Below are positions 26,287-34,277 of a DNA stretch of 48,530 nucleotides, piece by piece (the first letter of the stretch is position 1; each line of letters begins with the position of its first letter). The notes beneath the pieces were generated by a model. That model saw nothing but the letters and a program-made list of their open reading frames with translations. It ran no database searches and was not told the origin of the DNA. Source of the DNA: Marinobacterium sp. (GTDB lineage: Bacteria; Pseudomonadota; Gammaproteobacteria; Pseudomonadales; Balneatricaceae); assembly GCA_025800125.1 (NCBI GenBank), contig JAOXSF010000054.1, positions 1-48,530 of the forward strand. The letters are read 5' to 3'. The translations under genes and the position numbers were made by a program.

Positions 26287-27915
26287 TCAATCACGGTGTC
26301 GGTGGCGTTCAAACAGGCTGACCGTTAACGCACAGATTAACAGCAGCATCAGTGATGCCAGCGATGCCTCCGCAATACGGTAACTGCCAGCATAGCCATA
26401 GATCAGCCAGGGTAATGTCGTCCAGTGATCGTTACCGAAGATGGCGATAATTGCGACATCCCCCAGTGCCAGTAGCAGCATCAGTGCAAAGCAGCTGAGA
26501 AAAGCCGGGCGGATAAATGGCCACAGGGTGGCGCGTTGCTGGGCGCGGGTCAGTTTCAATTGCTGGCTCAGGGCATGGTATTGGGCGTCATATTGCAGTA
26601 ATCGTGGTCGTAGCTGGCTGATGGCGTAAGGGATTACCAGTGCGGCGTTCAATAACAGTACCATCAGCATGCCATAGCGGTCGAGATCAATACGGGGTAG
26701 TAGCAGAATGTACAGCCCCACAGAGATCACCATCGCCGGAGCAACCAGCGCATGGGTGGCCAGCCAGTCCAGTAGCGGTAAACTGCGCCATTGTTGCAAC
26801 CGGGCCATGCGAATGGGGTGCAGTATCAACCAGGCCAGACTGATTGCCAGCCCGGCAGCCAACCCGGCCAGCAGCAGGCTGGTCAGTGTTGGTTGCAGTA
26901 ATGCTATCGGTTCAAAACGACTCAAATCACTCTGATGCAGGCCATCCAGCAGTGCCAGCATTGGCAATAACAGCGCCAGAGCACATAACCCGTACAAGCC
27001 GTGATGAAGCCAGCGCATCAATGGGCCTGGTTTGGGGGTAAACTGACGTCGCAAGGTGTCTACGGATAGCCATCGGCTACCGCCAGCCCGGCCAATCAGT
27101 GCAAATAGCAGCCCGGCTATCAGTAGTTGGCTCCAGGCCAGGGTGAGCGCTTCCGGGATATTAAAATCGTATTTCAGAGCCTGGTAGATGGCTACTTCCA
27201 GTGTGGTGGCCCGAGGCCCACCACCCAGTGCCAGTACTACGGCAAAGCTGTTAAAGCACAGAACAAAGATAAAACCGCTCAACTGTAGAAAAGCGGCTTT
27301 CAGGGCGGGTAACTCGACAATACGCAAGCGCTGCCAGGGTGTGAGTTTCAACTGTGCCGCCAGTACCCAGCTACTATCGGGAATATGCTGCAATGCCTGT
27401 AACAGCACCCGGATGGCAAATGGCATATTCAGGCAGGTATGGGCGATCAGGATGCCGTTCAGACCATAAAGGTTCCAGTCGTTACCTAGCAGTGGGGTTA
27501 ACAGGCCATCCCGTCCAAGTAGTGCAACCAGCCCGGTAATTAACACCAGAGTGGGCATCACGAAACTGAGCAGGCAAAGATTCAGAAAGCTGCTAGCAAA
27601 GGGCTGACGGCCATAATAAAGCGCGCGAGCCACCGGCCAGGCCAGCAGTAACGATAGCAGGGTGCTGAGCAGCGCCTGCTTGATTGAGAACAGCAGAATC
27701 GACTGGTAATAGGGTTCGCTGAGCAACTGCCAGTCTGCCCCTTGGCCGCTGAAGTTGATCAGACCATAGAATGCTGACAGGGTCAGTAAACTGATGGCGA
27801 CCAGGGCTGCCAACCCGCTCCAGCTGTTGGGTGTGTGGCGGGCAGCAAAACGGCCCGCGAGCTGTGCGTTGGCCAGAGTGCTGGTATTGTCGATGTTAAT
27901 AGGGTTTGTACTCAC
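26287..27915 (-). CDS. thiP: Thiamine ABC transporter permease
   Basis: 542 residues with about 12 membrane segments and two binding-protein-dependent permease repeats. The first EAA loop is near LQHIPDSSWVLAAQLKLTPW and the second near DAQYHALSQQLKLTRAQQRA. This double-length architecture is typical of ThiP. Start GTG 27915 overlaps the thiB stop in a GTGA arrangement, so the two are translationally coupled. Confidence 0.88.
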   Translation of the reverse strand: MSTNPINIDNTSTLANAQLAGRFAARHTPNSWSGLAALVAISLLTLSAFYGLINFSGQGADWQLLSEPYYQSILLFSIKQALLSTLLSLLLAWPVARALYYGRQPFASSFLNLCLLSFVMPTLVLITGLVALLGRDGLLTPLLGNDWNLYGLNGILIAHTCLNMPFAIRVLLQALQHIPDSSWVLAAQLKLTPWQRLRIVELPALKAAFLQLSGFIFVLCFNSFAVVLALGGGPRATTLEVAIYQALKYDFNIPEALTLAWSQLLIAGLLFALIGRAGGSRWLSVDTLRRQFTPKPGPLMRWLHHGLYGLCALALLLPMLALLDGLHQSDLSRFEPIALLQPTLTSLLLAGLAAGLAISLAWLILHPIRMARLQQWRSLPLLDWLATHALVAPAMVISVGLYILLLPRIDLDRYGMLMVLLLNAALVIPYAISQLRPRLLQYDAQYHALSQQLKLTRAQQRATLWPFIRPAFLSCFALMLLLALGDVAIIAIFGNDHWTTLPWLIYGYAGSYRIAEASLASLMLLLICALTVSLFERHRHRD

Positions 27916-28907
27916 TGGGTGGCGGCGTTACGCCACTCGCGCAACCAGCTTTTACGCTGTTGCGCCATCTCACTGGCGCTGAAACCGATGCGCTGTGGTT
28001 GTACCAGATTATCAAATGCTGCGGGTAACTCAACTCCATCCCGTACTGGCAGCATCCAGTTGGTTACCGGGATGATCTGCTGTGCCTGATCGGAACTCAG
28101 GAAACCGACAAAACGACGTGCCAGTTCCGGGCTATCGCTGGTGGTGGTGACCGCTGCCAGTTCAATCTGGGCAATATGGCCTTCACTGAAGGGCGCGGCT
28201 TTGTAGTGGTGACTGCTTTCTACCACCTGGTGGTAGGCCGGGGAGGTGGTATAGCTCAGTACGTAATCTGCACTGCCTTTAAGGAACATGCTGTAGGCTT
28301 CCCACCAGCCTTTGGTGACGGTCACGGTGTGACTGGCCAGTTGCTGCCAGGCCTGGTTGCTCTGGTCGCCGTATACTGCTTTCATCCACATCATCAGTCC
28401 TTGGCCCGGAGTGCTGGTGCGCGGGTCCTGATAAAGGACGCTAGCGTCGGAGGTCACCAGTGCTTTGAGTGAGCCCACCGGCTGGCTGATTTTGCGGCTG
28501 TCATAGATAAAGGCAAAGTAACCGTAATCTACCGGCATAAATTGGCCGTCCTGCCAGTTCAGCTCCGCTTTCAGGGCGTCCAGTGGCTGCTGATGGGGCG
28601 CAATGAGACCGGTTTTGCGGGTTTCTTCCATTAGAGCATCGTCGATACCCAGAATCACATCAGCTTTGTTATTTTTGCCCTCAATACGCAGCCGGTTCAG
28701 AATGCTGACGCCATCTTCCACGCCAATAAATTGCAGATCACACTGGCACTGCTGTTCAAACGCTTTTTCCAGCTTCGGGCCTGGCCCCCATTCAGAAATA
28801 AATGAGTCATAGGTGTAAACGGTCAGATCAGCAGCCTGAGCAGATGCGCCCAGTGCCAGCCCGAATAACGGAGCAAAGCGCTTAACCAGAGATGGGTAAT
28901 TAGCCAT
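27912..28907 (-). CDS. thiB: Thiamine ABC transporter substrate-binding protein
   Basis: 331 residues. Signal peptide of about 25 residues, with hydrophobic core LFGLALGASAQA and cleavage after AQA. The mature protein begins ADLTVYTYDSFISEWGPG, the ThiB/TbpA pattern, and contains the TWWxxYSMFL-like segment KGWWEAYSMFL. Periplasmic receptor for thiamine, thiamine phosphate and thiamine diphosphate. The gene starts 77 bases from a divergent thiamine-kinase-like gene. That gap is too short for, and shows no match to, a TPP riboswitch. Confidence 0.9.
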   Translation of the reverse strand: MANYPSLVKRFAPLFGLALGASAQAADLTVYTYDSFISEWGPGPKLEKAFEQQCQCDLQFIGVEDGVSILNRLRIEGKNNKADVILGIDDALMEETRKTGLIAPHQQPLDALKAELNWQDGQFMPVDYGYFAFIYDSRKISQPVGSLKALVTSDASVLYQDPRTSTPGQGLMMWMKAVYGDQSNQAWQQLASHTVTVTKGWWEAYSMFLKGSADYVLSYTTSPAYHQVVESSHHYKAAPFSEGHIAQIELAAVTTTSDSPELARRFVGFLSSDQAQQIIPVTNWMLPVRDGVELPAAFDNLVQPQRIGFSASEMAQQRKSWLREWRNAATQ

Positions 28908-28984
28908 GGAGACCTCAGATAGCGGAAACGGCAGGAATTTTGCGTGATAAACTGCCTATTCTACCTTGAGCCTGGACTTTCGTC

Positions 28985-29875
28985 ATGCCGGATACCGTAA
29001 TACCACTGGTTAATCAATACCTTGCTACGCTCTCTGACACCCCCGCGCCTGACTGGCAGACCCTGACGTGTGAGAGCAGCAACCACCTGCTGCTGGGGCA
29101 GTGGGATGAACAACGGCTGGTACTGAGGCTTAATGCCTCTGCCGAGCTGGCCTTTGGCGCTGACCGGAACCGTGAAGCCGCATTGCTTGCTCAGTTGGCA
29201 GGCCTGCCCTGGATGCCCGCTGTGTTACAGAACAGCCCGCAGGGGGGCTGGTTGCTGATGCGTGATCATGGTCAACGCCCGACAGTGCCACTGTCGTCAG
29301 AGGTGCAGCAACAACTGCTGGCGGTAGTCGCGCAATGGCAAGAAATTACGCTGGATGATAGCCGTCTGCTGCTTGATTATCCGGCACTGTTCGATGCTTT
29401 CCTGCCCAGCCTGAAAGCGTTACCGATGTCACAACTGTTGCAGCAACTGGTGGCGTTGGCAAAAGAATGCTTGCTGCAATTACCGGCGGTTGGGCGTACT
29501 CTGGTTCACCATGATTTGCATCCGGGCAACCTCTGCCTTGACGCCGAACAGCTGGTGGTACTGGACTGGGAGTATGGTGCGCTGGGTAATCCGTGGTTTG
29601 ATGTGGCAGCGCTGCATCAGCATTGTGGTTTAAGTGTCGATGAATTGGTTGACTTGCCACCGTTCCGTCTGTTGAGCACCATCGAGTTTAAGCATGGGCT
29701 GATGCAGGCCGGTTGGTTATTGCAAGCGCTGGAGACGCTCTGGTATTGGGTGCGTGGTTTGCAGGGGAGCTCATTAACAACCCGTGATCTGATGCAGCAG
29801 ACCGTGCAATTATTGCGTCAGCATGGCCCTGTCGCGTTAACGTTGGCAGAGAGTACGCCGGGAAATAACAGTTGA
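28985..29875 (+). CDS. Phosphotransferase of the APH/choline kinase fold, probably thiamine kinase
   Basis: 296 residues. The Brenner motif VHHDLHPGNLCL (about 177-188) and the metal-binding LDWEYGALGNPWFDVAAL define the aminoglycoside phosphotransferase/choline-thiamine kinase fold. Divergence from thiBPQ suggests ThiK-like salvage of imported thiamine; choline or another alcohol remains possible, given the betaine-related chemistry in the window. It overlaps the urea transporter start in TGATG, so the two are coupled. Confidence 0.72.
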   Translation: MPDTVIPLVNQYLATLSDTPAPDWQTLTCESSNHLLLGQWDEQRLVLRLNASAELAFGADRNREAALLAQLAGLPWMPAVLQNSPQGGWLLMRDHGQRPTVPLSSEVQQQLLAVVAQWQEITLDDSRLLLDYPALFDAFLPSLKALPMSQLLQQLVALAKECLLQLPAVGRTLVHHDLHPGNLCLDAEQLVVLDWEYGALGNPWFDVAALHQHCGLSVDELVDLPPFRLLSTIEFKHGLMQAGWLLQALETLWYWVRGLQGSSLTTRDLMQQTVQLLRQHGPVALTLAESTPGNNS

Positions 29876-30765
29876 TGAATGGTTTTCTGACGGCGCTGTT
29901 ACGGGGTATGGGACAGCTGTTGTTTATGCCCCATGCAGGCACGGGTTTACTGGCCTTACTGGGCATTCTGCTTAACTCACCATTGATGGCAATGGCGGTG
30001 CTGACGGGCACCCTTGGCGCAACGCTGGTGGGTAGTCAGGTGATGGAAAGGCAGGCTTTTAATCAGGGCTTGGCGGGTTTTAATGGCGCGCTTTTAGGGC
30101 TGGCTGCCGCGTTGTTTATGCAGCCTTCGGCGTTACTCTGGTTGTCCGTTTTCCTGGGCGGTGGCCTGGCTGGCTGGTGTTTTAACTGGGGAATGCGTCG
30201 AAATCTTCAACTGCTGACCGCGCCTTATATCTGCTTGATGTTGCTGATCTGGGCGCTATTGCCAAGGTTGCCACAACCGGACGGTGGCATTCAGTTGCAC
30301 TGGCTGGATGCACCTGTTCTCTCTGGTGCACTGGCTGGCGTTGGGCAGATGGGCTTTCAGGGCAACCTGTTATCAGCGCTGTGTATGGCTGCGGGCCTGA
30401 TCATCTGTCGTGGCTGGCGTGCTTTGGGCTGGGCTTTGTTGGGCAGTTTGACAGGTGCTGTCGCTGGTGCTCTGATGGGTATCAGTCCGTTTTCGCTGGC
30501 AACCGGTCTGGCCAGCTATAATTGCGCGCTGATCGCTGTTGCACTGGCGATTGTTTCTGGCCATCGTTCCCGCAGCTGGCAGCTCTGGCTGGGTATGGCT
30601 GTCACGGCTGCACTGACTCTGGTCGGCTTGAAACTGGCTCTGATTCCTGTGCTGACGATTCCTTTTGTACTGGCAATGTGGCTGGTGATCGGGGCTGAGC
30701 GTTGTCATAGCCTCAACGCCATCGTGTGCAAGAGGCGAAAAAACTACTCAGATAACACCTCATAG
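29875..30765 (+). CDS. Urea transporter (UT family)
   Basis: 296 residues, about ten hydrophobic segments in two homologous halves. Each half carries the UT signature region: GLAGFNGALLGLAAAL with LTAPYICLMLL in the first, GLASYNCALIAVALAI with LTIPFVLAMWLV in the second. These are urea channels of the bacterial/animal UT family. No urease genes are in the window. It starts at ATG 29875 (a TTG one codon earlier is possible). Its last 22 bases overlap a convergent small gene. The charged tail CKRRKNYSDNTS is outside the membrane fold. Confidence 0.85.
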   Translation: MNGFLTALLRGMGQLLFMPHAGTGLLALLGILLNSPLMAMAVLTGTLGATLVGSQVMERQAFNQGLAGFNGALLGLAAALFMQPSALLWLSVFLGGGLAGWCFNWGMRRNLQLLTAPYICLMLLIWALLPRLPQPDGGIQLHWLDAPVLSGALAGVGQMGFQGNLLSALCMAAGLIICRGWRALGWALLGSLTGAVAGALMGISPFSLATGLASYNCALIAVALAIVSGHRSRSWQLWLGMAVTAALTLVGLKLALIPVLTIPFVLAMWLVIGAERCHSLNAIVCKRRKNYSDNTS

Positions 30766-31037
30766 GTATCCGCTTCAATCAATGAATATGTTCCAGTTTC
30801 TAGTTTTAATGTGTTAAATGCAGGCTCCCCGTTATCATCCAGGTAGTTAACCTCTAGCCAGTAATCCCCGTATTGGTCAATCATCCAGATTCTCCAGAGG
30901 TTTGAGTCTCTGGTTAGCCGATGATAGTCGCTGGCCCAGATATAATACTCGGATCGAACATTTTGCAGGTGTCCCTGCAACCAGTCCGGTAGTGAATGGA
31001 CATGTACCAGCACATCCATTGTTTTTGTTTTGCTCAT
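30744..31037 (-). CDS. Hypothetical protein, 97 residues
   Basis: Not recognised. Soluble, rich in tyrosine, tryptophan and acidic residues (WLQGHLQNVRSEYYIWASDY, DQYGDYWLEVNYLDD), with no signal or membrane segment. It could be a small immunity or antitoxin-like protein, but nothing shows that directly. It lies on the minus strand just after another acidic small protein gene and overlaps the urea transporter 3' end. ATG 31037 or 31019 are possible starts. Confidence 0.5.
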   Translation of the reverse strand: MSKTKTMDVLVHVHSLPDWLQGHLQNVRSEYYIWASDYHRLTRDSNLWRIWMIDQYGDYWLEVNYLDDNGEPAFNTLKLETGTYSLIEADTYEVLSE

Positions 31038-31115
31038 AATCAGTGGTTAATGTTGTTGCTATATATCATGTATAAACGTGTTATCAGGTCACACAAGTTT
31101 AAAGCTTGATCGGGC

Positions 31116-31625
31116 TTAAATATCGCCGTAATACTTTAAGGCTTTATAATCATTTTCAGGGTAGCCATTTACGGAACCGTCAGTTACAGATGAAGGCCAA
31201 AGTATCACTTTATAGAGATCATCAGCGTCATCCCATTCTTCAGTGATGCTCGTTAGCCCTCTGGCGAGAGACAATGCCGTATATTTGCCGGGGGGCAGTT
31301 CGATGAAGGCAGCATCAGGAAAGTAATCGGTACAACCAAAAACAGCACAGCGGCCAGATGTAATTGTAAAGTAGCCCTGAGATGCATGGTCCCACTGCTG
31401 AAGGTCTATTTCTGGCGGTTGTTCATAGACATCTACTTCAACCGGAACATCAACATTGCGGAATGTGCCAATAGCCAGTGTATTTGGCAGCAGTCCAAGC
31501 TTTAAATCCAGCGCTTTGTCAGTCCAGATTTCAGAGGTATCGTCCCGGGTTTCTGTATCCATCAGGTAGATCTGAAAATAGTCCGCGAAGAGTTCAAAGG
31601 TGTAACGTTTCATCGGGGTGTCCAT
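31116..31625 (-). CDS. Hypothetical protein, possibly ComJ/Nin-like
   Basis: 169 residues (165 from the second ATG at 31613). The layout YTFELFADYFQIYLMD, then EIWTDKALDLKLG, AIGTFRNVDVPVEVDVY and IELPPGKYTALSLARGL recalls the ComJ (Nin) nuclease-inhibitor family from memory; this is a pattern resemblance only. Acidic and soluble, with no signal peptide. It sits in a cluster of three small minus-strand genes, separated from the next by 78 bases. Its real role here is unknown. Confidence 0.6.
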   Translation of the reverse strand: MDTPMKRYTFELFADYFQIYLMDTETRDDTSEIWTDKALDLKLGLLPNTLAIGTFRNVDVPVEVDVYEQPPEIDLQQWDHASQGYFTITSGRCAVFGCTDYFPDAAFIELPPGKYTALSLARGLTSITEEWDDADDLYKVILWPSSVTDGSVNGYPENDYKALKYYGDI

Positions 31626-31680
31626 CCTGTATACAAAGTGTTCAGCCAGAGGTTGAACGGCTCATAAGCGGAACAGGATA

Positions 31681-31720
31681 GTACATACGCCTTACTTTAA
31701 GTACATACACCTTACTTTAA
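31681..31720. repeat. 20-bp tandem duplication at the 3' end of the SpoIIAA-like gene
   Basis: GTACATACGCCTTACTTTAA (31681-31700) is repeated at 31701-31720 with a single G to A change. The second copy contains the stop codon of the minus-strand gene. Confidence 0.9.
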
Positions 31721-32121
31721 ACTGACTTTGGCTGCGCCTGTTCCTGCAAAAACTCAATTGCCCGCATCATCGAATCCACAGGAAAACAGCGCATCTGGGT
31801 GTCTTTAAAAAACCAGTCTTCAATGCTGACAATGTGCTCAATCCAGCGCTTATCGGTCAGAATAGCAACTTTGCTGATACCTGACATACCCAGTTCATTC
31901 ATATAGCGAAACTCTTCTGCGATGGCAGCCAGTTCAATACCGCTGAATGATTCAATCTGCTCCAGAATAGTGATGCTTCCGTGCTGGTCGATTTTCTCTC
32001 TGGCGATATTCAATACCCGTGACATTTCCGTTTCCGTAACTTTACCAGAGACGCGAAAGGCGATCAGATTGTCAGGCACATCAAAATCGTTATTGAGATC
32101 AAGCAATTCAATCATGGTCAT
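31717..32121 (-). CDS. SpoIIAA/STAS-like small protein
   Basis: 134 residues. The alternating strand-helix pattern (FRVSGKVTETEMSRVLNIAR, ITILEQIESFSGIELAAIAE, KVAILTDKRWIEHIVSIEDW) fits the SpoIIAA-like family of small soluble proteins with an alpha/beta STAS-like fold. Function is generally unknown; some members bind lipids. I chose ATG 32121; ATG 32115 has better spacing from its AGG. The frame stays open upstream only because an 18-bp repeat (32180-32287) has no stop in this frame. Confidence 0.7.
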   Translation of the reverse strand: MTMIELLDLNNDFDVPDNLIAFRVSGKVTETEMSRVLNIAREKIDQHGSITILEQIESFSGIELAAIAEEFRYMNELGMSGISKVAILTDKRWIEHIVSIEDWFFKDTQMRCFPVDSMMRAIEFLQEQAQPKSV

Positions 32122-32179
32122 TACCTGGTGGCGGTTATGTGGTGGCTGGTTTATAGCAGTCATTAACAGGGCATAACAG

Positions 32180-32287
32180 CTACAGACAGTATAGAGGCTA
32201 CAGACAGCATAGGGTCTACAGACAGCATAGGGTCTACAGACAGTAAAGAGTTTACAGGCGGTAAAGAGTCTACAGACTGTACAGAAG
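32180..32287. repeat. 18-bp tandem repeat, six units
   Basis: Units start at 32180, 32198, 32216, 32234, 32252 and 32270, with consensus CTACAGACAGYATAGRGT; units 2 and 3 are identical. Because the period is a multiple of three, the minus strand reads as a repeating hexapeptide (TVCRPY-like) in frame with the gene at 31717-32121. I judge this non-coding. Confidence 0.92.
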
Positions 32288-32380
32288 CCACAAGATGATG
32301 TGTGGTGAGGGCAATAACAGGAAGGGCGGTGATTAGCTGGGTTAGTGCAACGTAACAGGCAGGGGCGGAAAGGAAAAGAG

Positions 32381-32411
32381 CACAGGGGTGTAGATGGAGA
32401 ACACCCCCGTG
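32381..32411 (-). terminator. Terminator after the homoserine kinase gene
   Basis: Read on the minus strand: CACGGGGGTGT (32411-32401) pairs with ACACCCCTGTG (32391-32381), one mismatch, followed by a CTCTTTTCCT tract. Confidence 0.65.
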
Positions 32412-32458
32412 AAAAAACAGCCAGGCCAGAGCGCTTTGCGTTCAGGCCAGAGTATTGG

Positions 32459-33388
32459 TCAGCCGTTGCGCTGGCGCAGCAGTTCCAGCAGGCTCTGTTT
32501 ACCGGCTGGGTCTTTAACGGTGATGAACTCGCCATCTTTCGGGAACAGCTTGTCGCGCAGGCGTGACAGCCAGAAGCGCAGGGCAGCAACTTCCTGCATG
32601 GCATTCAGGCTAGCCTGCTCCTCTTCATTCAGCGGGCGCACACTCTGGTAAGCGTTCAACAGAGCGTTGGCCTTATCATCGTTGTACTGGCCGCTGTCCT
32701 CGTCGTAGCACCAAGCGTTCAGTGTAACGCACAAGTCGTAGATGTAAGGTGCGCTGCATGCGTGATAGAAGTCGATCAGGCCTGCAATATGCTCGTGATT
32801 GAACAGGGCATTATCTGGGAACAGGTCGGCATGTACCGGGCCAGTTGGCAGGTTTGTCCATGGTATTTCACCGGCAGCCATCAGCGCGCTGGCCAGCAGG
32901 GTATCCTGCTGGTGGTTCAGTTTGGCGTGGATCGGAGCGGCTGTTTCGGTACACCACTGGTGAAGATGGGTGTACTGGTCGGCGGGTAGCTGGCTGGCCA
33001 GCAGGTGAGCCTGAGCCTGCACCTTGCCGATGGTTTCACATTGCGTCAGTGTCGGTACGTCCAGTGGGCCACCATTCAGGCGGTTCATCAGTACTGCTGG
33101 GCGGTCGTTCAGTTCACCGAACAGTTCGCCGCCGTTCAGATGTACTGGCTGCGCGCAGGCCAGGCCATTACACGCCAGGTGATCTACAAAACCGAGAATA
33201 AACGGCAGCTTTTCCTGACCGACCGACTCCACCAGAGTGAGCACATACTCACCACTGCTGGTGGTTACAAAGTAGTTGGTGTTCTCAACGCCCGCTTCGA
33301 TACCCTTGAAGCTTTCCAGTGTGCCAACGTTATAGTTTAGAAGGTAGGCTTCCAGCTCTTCACGGGAAACAGTAGTGTAGATTGACAT
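32459..33388 (-). CDS. thrB: Homoserine kinase, APH-fold type (ThrB2)
   Basis: 309 residues, N-terminus MSIYTTVSREELEAYLLNYN, a signature of the type II homoserine kinases of proteobacteria. Kinase motifs are PTGPVHADLFPDNALFN (catalytic HxDxxxxN) and GLIDFYHACSAPYIYDLC. It phosphorylates homoserine in threonine synthesis. ATG 33388 lies after AGGA; the frame extends further but without family similarity. It is the last gene of the minus-strand group after gcvT, lipA and the SoxG-like gene, with a 191-base gap that may hold its own promoter. Confidence 0.88.
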   Translation of the reverse strand: MSIYTTVSREELEAYLLNYNVGTLESFKGIEAGVENTNYFVTTSSGEYVLTLVESVGQEKLPFILGFVDHLACNGLACAQPVHLNGGELFGELNDRPAVLMNRLNGGPLDVPTLTQCETIGKVQAQAHLLASQLPADQYTHLHQWCTETAAPIHAKLNHQQDTLLASALMAAGEIPWTNLPTGPVHADLFPDNALFNHEHIAGLIDFYHACSAPYIYDLCVTLNAWCYDEDSGQYNDDKANALLNAYQSVRPLNEEEQASLNAMQEVAALRFWLSRLRDKLFPKDGEFITVKDPAGKQSLLELLRQRNG

Positions 33389-33579
33389 GGTCCTGTTTGT
33401 CCTCAGCCCGGCTGTACAGAACAGGCGGGCACTGATACCAGAGGGACCAGCACCAGGTGCATTGCAGGGCATCCGGGCCAGTCATGATGTTTTGCTATCT
33501 TGGGTTTTGCCACTTCGCCTTACCAGGCGATGGCTTTATATTCACTTATCGTCAGACACGAGCTGCCGGGTATAAAGGG

Positions 33580-34254
33580 CTAACTGCGTGCAGCTTCGGC
33601 ATTATCACTTTCAAGCGCGCCATGGTTGTTATCCAGCCATTGCCAGAGCTGGTCAGCACAGCTGCGTCGTATCAGCAGGTCATAACGGTTAAATGCTGTC
33701 AGTGGTAGCAATGTTGCGCCTTGGTCTTGCAGTTGTTGCGCAGCCTGTTCACGGCGTAACTGGGCGGCCTGTTCTTCACGGGTATTCTGGCTGTCCAGCA
33801 GATAGCGCACGGCAGCGTCTGTTAATTGCAGATGTATGGTGTCAGCGTGTTGAGCCAGTGTGAGGTCCTGACCAAATGCTTGCGCCAGTGCTTCGGCAGG
33901 CTGTAGTGTCAGGCCTGGACGTGGTAGTACCAGCCAGCGGGGCTGATCAGGTTTATTGCGCTTAATCAGCTCACCACGACGGTTCTGCAATGGCACTTGA
34001 TCCAGCCAGATAATAGCCAGTGTGCTCAGGCAGGATATACGGGAAGCGGTAAGGGGTTGTTGCACGCCCATCATATCGCCCACGGCAATCAGCAGAGCGT
34101 GATTGTCCGGGTCGGCATCCAGTTGCAGATCGCCAATAAACGGCTGTTCTTCAATCTGCAGATGATTAACCTGATTGTCGCTGTTGACTTGAGCGCCAAG
34201 GCTTAAGTGAACCAGCGGGCTGCGATTTTCATTATTATTCTGGGCGTGTGTCAT
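33580..34254 (-). CDS. Divergent SoxG-like protein in the gcvT-lipA group
   Basis: 224 residues. Its block order parallels the SoxG protein of this window: GDLQLDADPDNHALLIAVGD (cf. GHLVLRGNINNAG), WLVLPRPG (cf. WLLVVPG), HLQLTDAAVRYLLDS (cf. LNLSGANARDVLMKS) and LLIRRSCADQLWQWLD (cf. LIIRRSFSDYLWLWLQD). A glutamine- and alanine-rich insert (about 155-178) has no SoxG counterpart. No soxB/D/A neighbour is present; it lies 23 bases downstream of lipA. Homology to the sarcosine oxidase gamma/YgfZ-GcvT fold is inferred from the aligned blocks. Function unknown; a role with GcvT, LipA or folate is possible from context. Confidence 0.65.
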   Translation of the reverse strand: MTHAQNNNENRSPLVHLSLGAQVNSDNQVNHLQIEEQPFIGDLQLDADPDNHALLIAVGDMMGVQQPLTASRISCLSTLAIIWLDQVPLQNRRGELIKRNKPDQPRWLVLPRPGLTLQPAEALAQAFGQDLTLAQHADTIHLQLTDAAVRYLLDSQNTREEQAAQLRREQAAQQLQDQGATLLPLTAFNRYDLLIRRSCADQLWQWLDNNHGALESDNAEAARS

Positions 34255-34277
34255 TTTGGTATCCTCGGGCGGAGTGA

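Noticed and set aside
28908-28984. TPP riboswitch in the thiB/kinase divergent gap
   Set aside because: The gap is 77 bases and lacks the CTGAGA and ACCTGA-type conserved blocks.
32180-32287. CRISPR-like array
   Set aside because: Units are contiguous 18-mers without unique spacers, and no cas genes are near; a plain tandem repeat.
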